The notes under the pieces: generated by a model | Told to the model about the DNA's origin: nothing | What the model saw: only the letters and a program-made list of their open reading frames with translations | Databases searched by the model: none | Assembly (NCBI RefSeq): GCF_900107485.1 | Contig: NZ_FNQE01000004.1 | Location: forward strand, 55,379 to 119,378 | Reading direction: 5' to 3' | From: Proteiniborus ethanoligenes | GTDB lineage: Bacteria; Bacillota; Clostridia; Tissierellales; Proteiniboraceae | Length of the DNA: 64,000 bases | Made by a program: the position numbers and the translations under genes | In this document: positions 44,970-55,927 of the stretch, piece by piece | Layout of the letters: each line of letters starts with the position of its first letter | Numbering within the stretch: position 1 is the first letter of the stretch

Positions 44970-45827
44970 TTATTTAAGCGCTTCTGCTCCGCCTACGATC
45001 TCTGATATTTCCTGAGTTATGGATGCTTGACGTGCTCTGTTGTATTTTAGTCCAAGGTCGTCTATCATTTCTTCTGCATTATCTGTTGCAGATTCCATGG
45101 CTGTTCTTCTCGCTCCTTGCTCACTAGCTGAAGATTCTATCAAAGCACCATATATGGCACTGTTTATATACTTAGGTATTATATAATCTAGTACTTCCTC
45201 AGGGGATGGCTCATATTCTATTAATGTTTTTGAGCCTTCTGTTTTTTCTTCTTTCATATTTTCAGCAGGTAAAAGCTTAAGTATTGTCGGTTCCTGAGAT
45301 ATAACGCTTTTAAATCTAGTATATACTAGGTTTACTTCATCAACCTCACCATTTTTATATAATTCTGTGGCAAGGTTGCCTATTTTACTAGCATCTGCAT
45401 ACTCTGGGTCTTCTGATATGGATACAAATTCGCCAACAATATTGTAGCCTCTTCTTTTAAAGTAATCCTTACCTTTTTGACCAGCTGTTATTAAAACAGT
45501 GTTGTTTTTATCATCTATATTGCTTTCTGCTAGCTTTATTGCGTTACTGTTGTAGCCTCCTGCTAAGCCTCTGTCAGCAGTTACCACTATAAAAGCCCGC
45601 TTTTTTACTTCGCGTTTTTCCAATAAAGGATGTTTTATACCTGTTGTAGAAGAAAGAATGTCTCCAATGCTTCTAACTATGGTTTGATAGTAGGGTCTAG
45701 TTCTTTCGAGCTTTTCCCTAGCTTTTCTAAGCTTTGCTGATGAAACCAATTCCATAGCCTTTGTTATTTGCTTTGTACTGCTAATACTTCTAATCCTTCT
45801 TTTTATATCCTTCATTGCTTGAGCCAT
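44970..45827 (-). CDS. atpG: ATP synthase gamma subunit
   Basis: Rotor shaft of F1, 285 residues. The ends MKDIKRRIRSISSTKQITKAMELVSSAKLRKA and ESATDNAEEMIDDLGLKYNRARQASITQEISEIVGGAEAL are the coiled-coil termini. VTADRGLAGGYNSNAIK is the family motif. The C-terminal stop TAA begins the repeat array that separates it from atpD. Confidence 0.96.
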   Translation of the reverse strand: MAQAMKDIKRRIRSISSTKQITKAMELVSSAKLRKAREKLERTRPYYQTIVRSIGDILSSTTGIKHPLLEKREVKKRAFIVVTADRGLAGGYNSNAIKLAESNIDDKNNTVLITAGQKGKDYFKRRGYNIVGEFVSISEDPEYADASKIGNLATELYKNGEVDEVNLVYTRFKSVISQEPTILKLLPAENMKEEKTEGSKTLIEYEPSPEEVLDYIIPKYINSAIYGALIESSASEQGARRTAMESATDNAEEMIDDLGLKYNRARQASITQEISEIVGGAEALK

Positions 45828-45877
45828 GTTCTCACCTCTCTTTTCTTTGAATAACAGCTTTAATCTGTTTTATACTG

Positions 45878-47383
<1,506 letters not shown>

Positions 47384-47397
47384 TTAGTTCTTCACCC

Positions 47398-47949
47398 CTA
47401 TCCTATTCTTACTCTTACACTATTTAAATCCTTGTGAAGTTCTTCAAATCTTCCTTTAATGCTGGCATCTATAACCTTGTCGCCTATTTTTACAAGAACT
47501 CCACCTATTATGGTATTGTCAATAACATTAGAAAGAAGAACCTTTTTACCTAGCTTATTAGATAATTCATCTTCCAGCTTCTTCATTTCTTTTTCATTCA
47601 TAGAAATCGCAGTAATAGCTTTAGCTTCTACTATTCCTTGCTTTTCATTTGAAAGCTTAGTATATTCTTCACTAATATCCTTTACAAACTTTTCTCTACC
47701 TTTATCTATTAGTATATAGCATAGGTTAAGTATTTCTTGAGAAACTTTATCCTTAAAAATAGAGTTTATTATGTCTTTTTTCTCATCCTTTGAAAGCTTA
47801 GGATGCTCAAATATAATCTTTAGCTTTGGCTCACTTTCAAGTACCTGTGATATTGACTTGATTTCATTTTTAAAATCTTCTAGTTTATCTAGCTCAAGGG
47901 CTACCTCACACAAGGCTTCTGCATATCTTTTACCTATTAATTTTGCCAT
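47398..47949 (-). CDS. atpH: ATP synthase delta subunit
   Basis: Peripheral-stalk subunit of 183 residues joining F1 and the b dimer. MAKLIGKRYAEALCEVALE at the start and KVLLSNVIDNTIIGGVLVKIGDKVIDASIKGRFEEL at the end are the family signature. Its start overlaps the end of atpF by 13 bases. Confidence 0.95.
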   Translation of the reverse strand: MAKLIGKRYAEALCEVALELDKLEDFKNEIKSISQVLESEPKLKIIFEHPKLSKDEKKDIINSIFKDKVSQEILNLCYILIDKGREKFVKDISEEYTKLSNEKQGIVEAKAITAISMNEKEMKKLEDELSNKLGKKVLLSNVIDNTIIGGVLVKIGDKVIDASIKGRFEELHKDLNSVRVRIG

Positions 47950-48449
47950 TGTGCTTCCCCTACCTCATCGATAAACTTGTTTATCATATCATTATGAGCC
48001 TTTTCGTCTAAGCTTTTCTCTACTACCTTTTCAGCAGCCATCATAGCTATTTGAACTACCTCTGACTTTAGGTCAGCCATAGTTTTTTCTCTTTCTCTTT
48101 GTATGTCGCTTTTAGCCTTAGCTAGTACATTACTAGCTTCAGTTTTTGCTTCTACTACAATTTGATCCTTAAGCTCTTCTCCTCTTTTCTTTGCAGAGTC
48201 TACTATTACCCTTGCTTCATTTTTAGCTTCATCTATTCTTGATTCATATTCTAGTCTTAGGGCATTAGCTTCTTCTCTTTGAAGCTTAGCTTCATCTATG
48301 TCTTTAGCAATCTTTTCTTTTCTAGCATTCAAAAAGCCTGATACTGGTCCAAATAAAAAGTGTCTCAATATTAGAAACAATACTATTGTTGCAGCAATCT
48401 GTAGTGAAAAGTTGACCAGATCTGGTAATACATTAATTTGAACGTCCAT
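47937..48449 (-). CDS. atpF: ATP synthase b subunit
   Basis: 170 residues with one N-terminal membrane helix (LVNFSLQIAATIVLFLILRHFLFGPV) and a long charged coiled-coil (LNARKEKIAKDIDEAKLQREEANALRLEYE...). It is the peripheral stalk. The gap upstream to atpE carries two hairpins that may reduce its expression relative to atpE. Confidence 0.95.
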   Translation of the reverse strand: MDVQINVLPDLVNFSLQIAATIVLFLILRHFLFGPVSGFLNARKEKIAKDIDEAKLQREEANALRLEYESRIDEAKNEARVIVDSAKKRGEELKDQIVVEAKTEASNVLAKAKSDIQREREKTMADLKSEVVQIAMMAAEKVVEKSLDEKAHNDMINKFIDEVGEAQWQN

Positions 48450-48486
48450 GCTTTAAGCCTCCCTTCCTTGCTCTGAAGTATATAAA

Positions 48487-48552
48487 AAATGGCTTCCCAT
48501 TTATATTGCTTAGTCATGCAGAAACAAGAGATGGGTAGGTGTACCCACCTCT
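48487..48552 (-). terminator. Two intercistronic hairpins between atpE and atpF
   Basis: Reading the minus strand, AGAGGTGGGTA pairs with TACCCATCTCT (one mismatch) at 48527-48552. Further on, AAATGG pairs with CCATTT and is followed by TTTTATAT at 48487-48504. The second looks like a weak terminator, so transcription may be attenuated after atpE. Confidence 0.55.
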
Positions 48553-48559
48553 TTGTATT

Positions 48560-48856
<297 letters not shown>

Positions 48857-48885
48857 TTATTTTTTATTTAATAAAAATTTTGCTT

Positions 48886-49575
48886 TTATTCATCTCCCAT
48901 TTTACTGCTAATGTATACCATAGTAAGCATAGCAAATATAAATGTTTGAATCAGCCCCGAGAAGAAATCGAAATACACATGTAATACTGGAGCTACTAAT
49001 GGTGTTATGAGCATAGATATACTATTTAAGCCCATATATACCAATGACATTATAATAACACCACTTAAAATATTTCCAAATAAACGGAAAGAAAGTGATA
49101 TAGGTGTTGCAATCTCTCCTAATAGGTTAATAGGAAATAATAATGGAAAAGGCTCAAAATAACCTTTTAAATATCCTTTGATTCCATTTGATTTAATACC
49201 AAAGAAATGAATCAAAGTAAAGGTAATCATTGCTAGAGCTAGTGTAACATTATAATCAGAAGTAGGTGGTGTGAATCCTATTAGGCCAAAAAGATTAGCA
49301 CACGCTAAGTACAATACTAGAGTTCCTATAAATGGAGCAAATCCTATTCTACTTGGCCCCATTGTAGTTTTTACTAAAGATTCTATGGCCTCAACAAATA
49401 TCTCCATAACATTTAATAATCCACTGGGCTTATCATCAATATTTGCTTTTTTAATTTTTTTATTTACTACAATGGCAAGTATTGACAGCAAAATTACTAT
49501 TACCCACGAATTAACTACACTATCATGGATATATATTTGATTGCCTAGCATAGTAAATTTAATTCCCGGTTCCAT
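48886..49575 (-). CDS. atpB: ATP synthase a subunit
   Basis: Stator channel subunit of 229 residues with about five membrane helices. The essential Arg is in TPISLSFRLFGNILSGVIIMSLVYMGL, followed by the last helix LIQTFIFAMLTMVYISSKMGDE. It follows atpI by 93 bases and precedes atpE by 56. Confidence 0.95.
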   Translation of the reverse strand: MEPGIKFTMLGNQIYIHDSVVNSWVIVILLSILAIVVNKKIKKANIDDKPSGLLNVMEIFVEAIESLVKTTMGPSRIGFAPFIGTLVLYLACANLFGLIGFTPPTSDYNVTLALAMITFTLIHFFGIKSNGIKGYLKGYFEPFPLLFPINLLGEIATPISLSFRLFGNILSGVIIMSLVYMGLNSISMLITPLVAPVLHVYFDFFSGLIQTFIFAMLTMVYISSKMGDE

Positions 49576-49668
49576 ATCTTCTACCTCCTTTCATAGTAAG
49601 AATATTAATTTATAAAGTTTATAAAGCAAAAGGTTGTATTTTTTTTAACAATCTTTTTTTTGACTGCT

Positions 49669-50082
49669 TTAATTTCCTCTTTTAGACTTGTCTTTTTTTG
49701 AAATCTTATCTACTATAATATCATAAATTGGAGAAGAAAGTATAACAATTTTAATCATAAATAAACCTAATATTGCAGTATATAAGCTTATATAATCTGC
49801 TACAGCAGATACTACTAGCATTATACCGTATATAGTATATCTTACAAAATAATTTGCAACAACATAAGGCATAATATTCTTAGAGGGCATGTTTATTGCT
49901 TTTTCTAAGGTAATACCCATGAGTCTAAAGTTGAGAACATTTATTGATGTGCTAAAGATCAAGCCATAGATATACTCTTTAGGGTTTGGAAGTAGAAGCC
50001 AAAATATGCCTGACAATATAAGGGCAAGTCCTAATGCTCTAACAATTATTTTTTGTTGATAATTACCTTCCATCGTTCTCAT
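49669..50082 (-). CDS. ATP synthase subunit I-like membrane protein
   Basis: About 137 residues with four hydrophobic helices (ALGLALILSGIFWLLL, IYGLIFSTSINVLNFRL, YTIYGIMLVVSAV, ILGLFMIKIVILSSPIY). This matches AtpI of Firmicutes, an assembly helper for the c ring. ATG 50082 has AAGGAAGTG upstream and lies just after the preceding stop; the in-frame codon at 50115 lies inside the upstream gene. Confidence 0.8.
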   Translation of the reverse strand: MRTMEGNYQQKIIVRALGLALILSGIFWLLLPNPKEYIYGLIFSTSINVLNFRLMGITLEKAINMPSKNIMPYVVANYFVRYTIYGIMLVVSAVADYISLYTAILGLFMIKIVILSSPIYDIIVDKISKKDKSKRGN

Positions 50083-50086
50083 AGTA

Positions 50087-50311
50087 TCACTTCCTTTTAT
50101 TACGCCCCACAGCAATATTAAATAGAGTTACAAAGGATGAGATTATTCCTAAAACACAAAAAGTCAAAAGAAAAATTACTCCTGTTCCTAATTTTTTATC
50201 TATAAAATTGCCTAGCAAAATTCCGCCTAAAATAGGAACTAGCATTGATATGCCTATTTGTGAAACCAAGGCTAAGTTTTCGAGTATTTTCGACTTTCCA
50301 TTAGTTTTCAT
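50087..50311 (-). CDS. AtpZ/AtpI-type small membrane protein
   Basis: 74 residues with two hydrophobic helices (LVSQIGISMLVPILGGILLGNFID and GVIFLLTFCVLGIISSFVTLFNI). The family signature is the conserved GxLLGxxID turn and the Gly-rich first helix. AtpZ accompanies AtpI at the head of many sodium-type atp operons and has been linked to divalent-cation handling. First gene of the operon here. Confidence 0.8.
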   Translation of the reverse strand: MKTNGKSKILENLALVSQIGISMLVPILGGILLGNFIDKKLGTGVIFLLTFCVLGIISSFVTLFNIAVGRNKRK

Positions 50312-50354
50312 TTATATCATCCCACTCTACCTCTATTTTACCCTATATATTGAT

Positions 50355-50384
50355 ACTATATAATACCTCTCAATGTTTTTGCAA
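50355..50384 (-). promoter_or_regulatory. Possible sigma-A promoter of the ATP synthase operon
   Basis: On the minus strand TTGCAA and TATAGT lie 18 bases apart, about 40-70 bases before the atpZ start. The match to TTGACA/TATAAT is moderate. Confidence 0.4.
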
Positions 50385-50498
50385 CGGTTTTTTGACGAAA
50401 TACGTAAATTTGTATGGATATCAGACAAGTTTTTAGGGAAATAAGTAAAAACTATTTTTAGCCTTAAGATTATATATAATTGCAACACTTTCCTGTAA

Positions 50499-50545
50499 TA
50501 AACACTAGGCGAGGATATGACAACAATATTCTCGCCTAGTGTTTA
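50499..50545. other. Perfect 15-bp inverted repeat
   Basis: TAAACACTAGGCGAG is followed after 17 bases by CTCGCCTAGTGTTTA. There is no T run on either strand. It lies between the atp operon promoter and the structured-RNA candidate and may be an operator or a helix of that RNA. Confidence 0.75.
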
Positions 50546-50559
50546 CTAACACCATAAAA

Positions 50560-50720
50560 TGTATATGAAGGATCTAATAGTCACAAGCCGAGTGATGGGG
50601 GGTCCCATGCTATTCCCATCCTTCATATCTTTAAATTACTTCTATATAATAAACAGGCATGTACAGAGTCAAAGTCACCCTATATAAGCTGTGTACCCTG
50701 CTAGTAAAGCCATGTTTAAT
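50560..50720 (+). ncRNA. Candidate structured RNA, copy 1
   Basis: A perfect 11-bp helix (ATATGAAGGAT with ATCCTTCATAT at 50563 and 50618) encloses GTCACAAGCCGAGTGATGG. It is followed by a second domain with AAACAGGC pairing to GCCATGTTT near its ends, and the internal strings GAGTCAAAGTCA and GTACCCTGCTAGTA. A diverged copy at 59840-60003 keeps the helices by paired changes and keeps the loop strings. No protein is encoded. The size and richness in conserved loops recall the raiA-type RNAs of Firmicutes, from memory only. Strand is chosen from the conserved loop sequences and is uncertain. Flanks 50312-50559 and 50721-50803 hold only the hairpin and the promoter listed here. Confidence 0.55.
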
Positions 50721-50803
50721 CCTTAATGAAAATCAGCAGCTCATATATTTAAAACATTAGTTATTTAATTATGTGAGTGTTCATAACTTTTAATATTAAA
50801 TAA

Positions 50804-52150
50804 TTAAACTAAGAATAAGAATCCAGCACAAGTTATTACACCTACTACTATTAAGTCAATTATACAGTAGCCCATAATATCTCTAGCACCAAGTCCTGCA
50901 ATACCAAGAGCAGGTAAAGCCCAGAATGGCTGTATTAGGTTTGTCCAAGCATCTCCCCAAGCAATAGTCATACCTGTAACTGCAGGGTTAACACCTAGAG
51001 CAGCTCCTGCTGGCATCATGATAGGAGCTTGCACTGCCCATTGTCCTCCACCTGAAGGCACAAAGAAGTTAACTATTCCAGCACTTAGATATGAAAGAAG
51101 TGGGAATGTTTTTGGTGTAGCTATAGAAACAAATCCGTCTGATATTATTTTTGCTAATGAAACTCCTTCTGGATTAGCTCCTACCATCATACCCATAATA
51201 CCTGCATAAAATGGGAATTGTATTAAAACACCAGCAGCACCTTTCACAGAACCTTCAACAGAATCAAGGAAGTTTCTTGGATTTCCATGTAAAATAATGC
51301 CGAGGAATAAGAAAATAAAGTTAACAATATTTAAGTCTAAGTTAAATCCTTTAGTCGCAAACCAATATACAATATATGCTAAACCACCTATACCAATTAT
51401 CATTGAAAGAATCGGACTGTTTTCAACTCTCTCTGCTGGCGTCATCAGTGACTTATCTTTTGCAACTGCAACTTCTTCTTCTAATAAGCTTGTATCTAAA
51501 GATACTACATCTTTTGGATCTGGATGCATAGCTGAGTTTACTAATGGTATTATAATTAATATAGCTATTTGCATGATAAGATTCCATGGTGCAAATATAG
51601 TTTCTGTTATTGGTATAGCAGCAGTTAATGCTCCTGCTGTCTCAGCTTCTAATCCACCTGTAGCCATTTTTAAAGGTATAGAACCAGATATTCCACCATG
51701 CCAGTTTGCAATACTTGCATAGGCAGATGCTATTAATAGTCTATAGTCAACACCTTTTATTTTTTTAGAAAGTCTTCTAGCAAATAAAGGTCCAATAACT
51801 AATCCAAATCCCCAGTTAATAAACATAGCAATTAGTGAAACAAAAGAAATAAACCATATAGCTTGACGTGGAGTTTTAGGAATACAAGCAAGTTTATCTA
51901 GAGCTTTTTTTACTGGTTTTGTATCAGCTAATACATAACCTGTTACTACTACAAGTGCCATCTGCATAGCAAATCCTAGTAGGCTCCAGAAGCCACCGCC
52001 CCAGTGTCTAATCATATCTACTGGTGCTTGTCCTGTTGTTATCATACCAGCTACGAAAACAATAATAGTTAAAATAACTGCGAATAAAAATGCATCAGGT
52101 AAATATTTTTGAACTAAAGCAATACATCCATTCGTAAATTTTTTAAACAT
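50804..52150 (-). CDS. atoE: AtoE-type short-chain fatty acid transporter, copy 1
   Basis: A 448-residue membrane protein with about 11 hydrophobic segments that takes up short-chain fatty acids or acetoacetate-type acids. Typical strings: FTNGCIALVQKYLPDAFLFAVILT at the start, NWGFGLVIGPLFARRL, NWHGGISGSIPLKMA, FFVPSGGGQWAVQAPIMMPAG and AWGDAWTNLIQPFWALPALGIAGLGARDIMGYC. It ends the sigma-54-type operon, after the CoA transferase pair, so substrate uptake and activation are linked. GGGAGG precedes the ATG by 10 bases. A paralogue lies at 61171. Confidence 0.9.
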   Translation of the reverse strand: MFKKFTNGCIALVQKYLPDAFLFAVILTIIVFVAGMITTGQAPVDMIRHWGGGFWSLLGFAMQMALVVVTGYVLADTKPVKKALDKLACIPKTPRQAIWFISFVSLIAMFINWGFGLVIGPLFARRLSKKIKGVDYRLLIASAYASIANWHGGISGSIPLKMATGGLEAETAGALTAAIPITETIFAPWNLIMQIAILIIIPLVNSAMHPDPKDVVSLDTSLLEEEVAVAKDKSLMTPAERVENSPILSMIIGIGGLAYIVYWFATKGFNLDLNIVNFIFLFLGIILHGNPRNFLDSVEGSVKGAAGVLIQFPFYAGIMGMMVGANPEGVSLAKIISDGFVSIATPKTFPLLSYLSAGIVNFFVPSGGGQWAVQAPIMMPAGAALGVNPAVTGMTIAWGDAWTNLIQPFWALPALGIAGLGARDIMGYCIIDLIVVGVITCAGFLFLV

Positions 52151-52265
52151 AATATATCATGACCTCCCATTATTTTTGTATTGCAAAAATGAGCTGCTGA
52201 TCATTTATCTTATAGAGAGCCAAACTTATTTATACAAATTCGGCTCTCTGCAAGTGCCTTAATAA

Positions 52266-52925
52266 TTAAACATCCATAACTTTAAGCATTTCTGATACTG
52301 TTAGTTCTGCTTCTGTTAATCTTATTACTTCTTCAACTGTTGTTTCTGGTCCTATCTCAGTTAAGAATAAGCCATCTTTAGATACTTGTATTACAGCCAT
52401 TTCAGTAATAATCATATCTACTTCTCCTGCTGCTGTTAGTGGCAATTTACATTCTTTCAATATTTTTGCCTTACCTTTAGCTGTATGCTCCATTGCTACG
52501 ATAACCTTTTTAGCTCCTACTACAAGGTCCATAGCGCCACCCATTCCTGGTACCATTTTCCCTGGTATCATCCAGTTAGCAAGATTGCCTTTTTGGTCTA
52601 CTTGTAATGCTCCTAATACTGTTATGTCAACATGTCCTCCTCTTATAATACTAAAGGACATAGAACTGTCGAAAAATGCTCCACCTGGGTTTATAGTAAC
52701 ATGTTGACCACCTGCATTTACTAAATCCTTGTCTTCTTTACCTTCTTCTGGTGCTGGTCCAAGTCCAACAAAACCATTTTCTGATTGGAATGTTACATCC
52801 ATGCCTTCTGGTACATAGTTTGCTACCATTGTTGGTAAACCTATTCCTAGATTTACTACGTCTCCATCTTTTAGTTCTTGTGCTACTCTTTTAGCTATGA
52901 CTTCTCTTACTCTAGCTTTATCCAT
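52266..52925 (-). CDS. CoA transferase subunit B, copy 1
   Basis: Beta subunit (219 residues) of a 3-oxoacid/butyrate-acetoacetate CoA transferase of family I. The catalytic Glu is in [15 protein letters not shown], preceded by [21 protein letters not shown]. It follows subunit A by one base. The pair exchanges CoA between acyl-CoA and acetoacetate or a related acid. GGGGG precedes the ATG. Confidence 0.9.
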   Translation of the reverse strand: MDKARVREVIAKRVAQELKDGDVVNLGIGLPTMVANYVPEGMDVTFQSENGFVGLGPAPEEGKEDKDLVNAGGQHVTINPGGAFFDSSMSFSIIRGGHVDITVLGALQVDQKGNLANWMIPGKMVPGMGGAMDLVVGAKKVIVAMEHTAKGKAKILKECKLPLTAAGEVDMIITEMAVIQVSKDGLFLTEIGPETTVEEVIRLTEAELTVSEMLKVMDV

Positions 52926-52926
52926 T

Positions 52927-53580
52927 TTAGTTTTCCCCCTTTACAATGAAGTCTACAAATATTCCTGGTGTCATTACATCATTAGGGTCAAGCTCACCTA
53001 CTTCAACTATTTCTTCAGCTTCTACTATTACTAAGTCTGCTGCCATTGCCATCAATGGGTTGAAGTTTCTTGTTGATGCGTTGTAGTATATATTACCTTT
53101 CTTATCTACTTTTGAGCCTTTGATTAATGCTATATCAGCTTTTACTGGTTTTTCTAGAAGGAATTCTTTGCCATCAACTTCTACTTTTTGTTTTCCTTCT
53201 TCTACTATTGTTCCTAAACCTGTTGGAGTAAGTACTCCTCCAAGACCAGCACCTGCTGCTCTTATTCTTTCTGCTAGTGTCCCTTGTGGTACAAGTTCAA
53301 CTTCTAGCTCACCAGCATTCATTTGTCTTCCTGTTTCAGGGTTTGTCCCTATATGAGTTACAATTGCTTTTTTTATTTGTTTGTTTACTATTAGCTTGCC
53401 TGTTCCTAGTTCTGGTACAACAGTATCATTAGCTATTAAAGTTAAATCCTTTACATTTTTCTCTAACATTCCGTCAACTATAGTATTTGGTCCACCTACT
53501 CCTATGAAGCCACCTACCATAATTGTTGCACCATCATAGATTTTGTCTAATACCTCTTTCATTGAGATTACTTTAGACAT
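52927..53580 (-). CDS. CoA transferase subunit A, copy 1
   Basis: Alpha subunit (217 residues) of the same enzyme. The motif [23 protein letters not shown] is the family glycine-rich start, followed by [47 protein letters not shown]. Second gene after the beta-keto-acid cleavage enzyme, spaced by 19 bases. AGGTGGAG precedes the ATG. Confidence 0.9.
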   Translation of the reverse strand: MSKVISMKEVLDKIYDGATIMVGGFIGVGGPNTIVDGMLEKNVKDLTLIANDTVVPELGTGKLIVNKQIKKAIVTHIGTNPETGRQMNAGELEVELVPQGTLAERIRAAGAGLGGVLTPTGLGTIVEEGKQKVEVDGKEFLLEKPVKADIALIKGSKVDKKGNIYYNASTRNFNPLMAMAADLVIVEAEEIVEVGELDPNDVMTPGIFVDFIVKGEN

Positions 53581-53599
53581 AAAACTCCACCTCCAACTA

Positions 53600-54421
53600 T
53601 TATTTTCTTAATTTTAATATTTCTCTTGCTTCATCTGGTGTTGCAGGCTGTTTACCAAACTCTTTTACAACTCTTACAGCTCTTTCAACAAGCTCTGCAT
53701 TTGATTTTGCTAGTACACCCTTTGAATAATAAATGTTATCCTCTAAGCCTACCCTAATGTTTCCGCCTAGTGCTAAGGTAGCATACATTATTGGCAAATG
53801 ACCTTTTCCTATGCCAAAAGCTGACCATATAGAGCCTTCAGGTATGGATTCTTTTAAATGTAATAGATTCTTAACTGTCGCTGTCATTCCACCTGGTGCA
53901 CCTAAAACAAATTGAAAATATATTGGATCATCTATTAATCCTTTGCTTGCATAGTACATGGTGTTATATATCATGCCTGTGTCAAATATTTCTACCTCTG
54001 GTTTTACATTCACTTCTTTCATCCTTTTTGCAAGCTTTTCAAGGAATTCTGGTCTGTTTTCAAATACTGTTCTGTGCTGCCAATTCATAGTACCAGCATC
54101 ATATGATGCAATTTCTGGCTTTAATTCATAAAATGGTCGTATTCGTACTTCGTCAGTTAAGCCTATGCCCCCTGAAGTAGTTAGATTTATTACCACATCA
54201 CATCTTTCTCTTATTAGCTTTACTGTCTTTTCAAATTTTTCAAAATTCATTGAAGGAGTTCCATCTTCTTCACGCACATGAATATGCACTATAGAAGCTC
54301 CAGCCTTCCATGATTCATATGCTTGATCAGCTATTTCTTCTGGTGTAATAGGAACATATGGTGTCTGTTCTCTAAAAGTGGACACTCCCGTTAAGGCAGC
54401 ACTGATAATAACCTTTTCCAT
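53600..54421 (-). CDS. Beta-keto acid cleavage enzyme (3-keto-5-aminohexanoate cleavage family)
   Basis: BKACE-family enzyme of 273 residues that splits a beta-keto acid with acetyl-CoA into acetoacetate and a new acyl-CoA. The zinc ligands are seen in GASIVHIHVREEDGTPSMNFEKF and the residues VEIFDTGMI, the SerGlyGly turn NLTTSGGIGL, and FVLGAPGGM are standard. In lysine fermenters (Kce) the substrate is 3-keto-5-aminohexanoate, but no other lysine fermentation gene (aminomutases, dehydrogenase, ammonia-lyase) is in the window, so another beta-keto acid is possible. AGAGGAGG precedes the ATG. Confidence 0.88.
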   Translation of the reverse strand: MEKVIISAALTGVSTFREQTPYVPITPEEIADQAYESWKAGASIVHIHVREEDGTPSMNFEKFEKTVKLIRERCDVVINLTTSGGIGLTDEVRIRPFYELKPEIASYDAGTMNWQHRTVFENRPEFLEKLAKRMKEVNVKPEVEIFDTGMIYNTMYYASKGLIDDPIYFQFVLGAPGGMTATVKNLLHLKESIPEGSIWSAFGIGKGHLPIMYATLALGGNIRVGLEDNIYYSKGVLAKSNAELVERAVRVVKEFGKQPATPDEAREILKLRK

Positions 54422-54549
54422 TGGCTATCCTCCTCTTATTTGAATGTTGCTCATGTATATTGAATATTTTATCTCTTGTTACTTTTAAAAAGCTTGTCCA
54501 AATATTAACAATTTTAGTTGTTTTGCTTTTTTATATTAAATCCTTTACA

Positions 54550-54622
54550 CCTTGTTATTCTGAACATCAGTGAAGAACCTCTAAAAGAAGATTCTCCACT
54601 TCGCTCAGGATAACAGGGATGG
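54550..54622. repeat. Dispersed inverted-repeat element, copy 2
   Basis: GTTATTCTGAACATCAGTGAAGAACCTC is mirrored by GAAGATTCTCCACTTCGCTCAGGATAAC. It lies in the 272-base gap between the thiolase and the cleavage enzyme, inside the operon. Nothing else is seen in 54422-54693. Confidence 0.8.
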
Positions 54623-54693
54623 TGCTATGGATGAAATAAGCTAATATTGTGGAAATCTCGTACTCAAGTTCTTTAGTTTTCTATATGGTAAAG

Positions 54694-55884
54694 CTATTTA
54701 ATTCTTGTTAATACTGAAGATATGTTAGTTCCACCACTACCACCTATGTTTAGAACTAGTCCTCTCTCAGCATTTTCCACTTGAAGTCCTATAGCTTCTC
54801 CAAGTAATTGTCTTGCAATAAGCACAAACATAGAAACTCCTGTAGCTCCTATTGGATGTCCTTTTGCTTTTAGTCCACCTGATGGGTTAACTGGAAGCTT
54901 TCCTCCAACTTGAACAGTTCCATTTAATATTGCTTCTCTTCCTTTTCCTGGCTCTGCTAGACCTAATGCTTCATATATTAATAGCTCTGTTATAGTAAAG
55001 CAGTCATGAACCTCTGCAACATTAATATCATCTATAGTTAGTTTTGCTTCTTCTAGGGCTTTTTTAACTGCTAGTTTTGCTCCTGTTAACTCGTAAGTTG
55101 CTCTCTTACCTTCTACTATTGACAGATAGTCTGTAACATGAGCTATACTAGATATTTCTACTACTTTGTCCTTCTTTGCCTTAGCTAAATCTGTTTTAGT
55201 TAACACTAGAGCTGCTGCACCGTCAGATACAAGTGAACAGTCAGAAAGCTTTAGTGGATCAGCTATCAATGGATTTTTGTCTGAAATAGTTTTAGCAAAT
55301 TCATGTTCAAATTCAACATGCATTTGAGCAAGAGGGTTACTCATTGCATTTTTATGAGCCTTTACTGTTATATGTCCTAATGTGTCATAAAGCTCTTCTA
55401 CACTATAGCCATAATGCTTCATATATCCTTTAGCATATTCAGCATACAATCCTGGGAATGTATATCCTTTTGCTCCTTCTTCTGGATAATATGATGCTAA
55501 TGCTAATGTTTCAGTAACACCAGCTGTCTTTAATGAAGTCATTTTTTCAACACCAACTACTAATACAGTTTCTGCTCTTCCTGATTCTATAGCAAGGATA
55601 GCTTCTTTAACTGCATTTGAACCAGCTGCACAAGCGTTTTCCACTCTTGTACAAGGTGTAAATCTTAAATCTGGGTCAATTTCTAGTGCATATGGTGCTA
55701 AATGTGATTGTTTGTTAAAGGATGGTCCTCCATAGTTACTAACATAAACAGCATCTATATCTTTTCCCGTAACGTTAGCATCCTTCATTGCTTCCCTACC
55801 TGCATTAACTAATAGTGAGTATATTGACTCATCTACTAATTTTCCCATTTTAGAATGGGCTGTACCAATTATTGAAACTGACAT
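54694..55884 (-). CDS. Thiolase family protein (SCP-x-like)
   Basis: 396 residues. The nucleophilic Cys is in CTRVENACAAGSNAVKEAI, the acid/base region is NVAEVHDCFTITELLIYEALGL, and GLKAKGHPIGATGVSM carries the conserved His. The pattern follows the SCP-x-like thiolases rather than ThlA, so it may act on branched or odd substrates. It is the second gene of the operon, between the ThlA-type thiolase and the cleavage enzyme. AAGGAGG precedes the ATG. Confidence 0.85.
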   Translation of the reverse strand: MSVSIIGTAHSKMGKLVDESIYSLLVNAGREAMKDANVTGKDIDAVYVSNYGGPSFNKQSHLAPYALEIDPDLRFTPCTRVENACAAGSNAVKEAILAIESGRAETVLVVGVEKMTSLKTAGVTETLALASYYPEEGAKGYTFPGLYAEYAKGYMKHYGYSVEELYDTLGHITVKAHKNAMSNPLAQMHVEFEHEFAKTISDKNPLIADPLKLSDCSLVSDGAAALVLTKTDLAKAKKDKVVEISSIAHVTDYLSIVEGKRATYELTGAKLAVKKALEEAKLTIDDINVAEVHDCFTITELLIYEALGLAEPGKGREAILNGTVQVGGKLPVNPSGGLKAKGHPIGATGVSMFVLIARQLLGEAIGLQVENAERGLVLNIGGSGGTNISSVLTRIK

Positions 55885-55927
55885 AACAATTACCTCCTTG
55901 TTTTTTTGTTATTTATTTAAAAATTTA

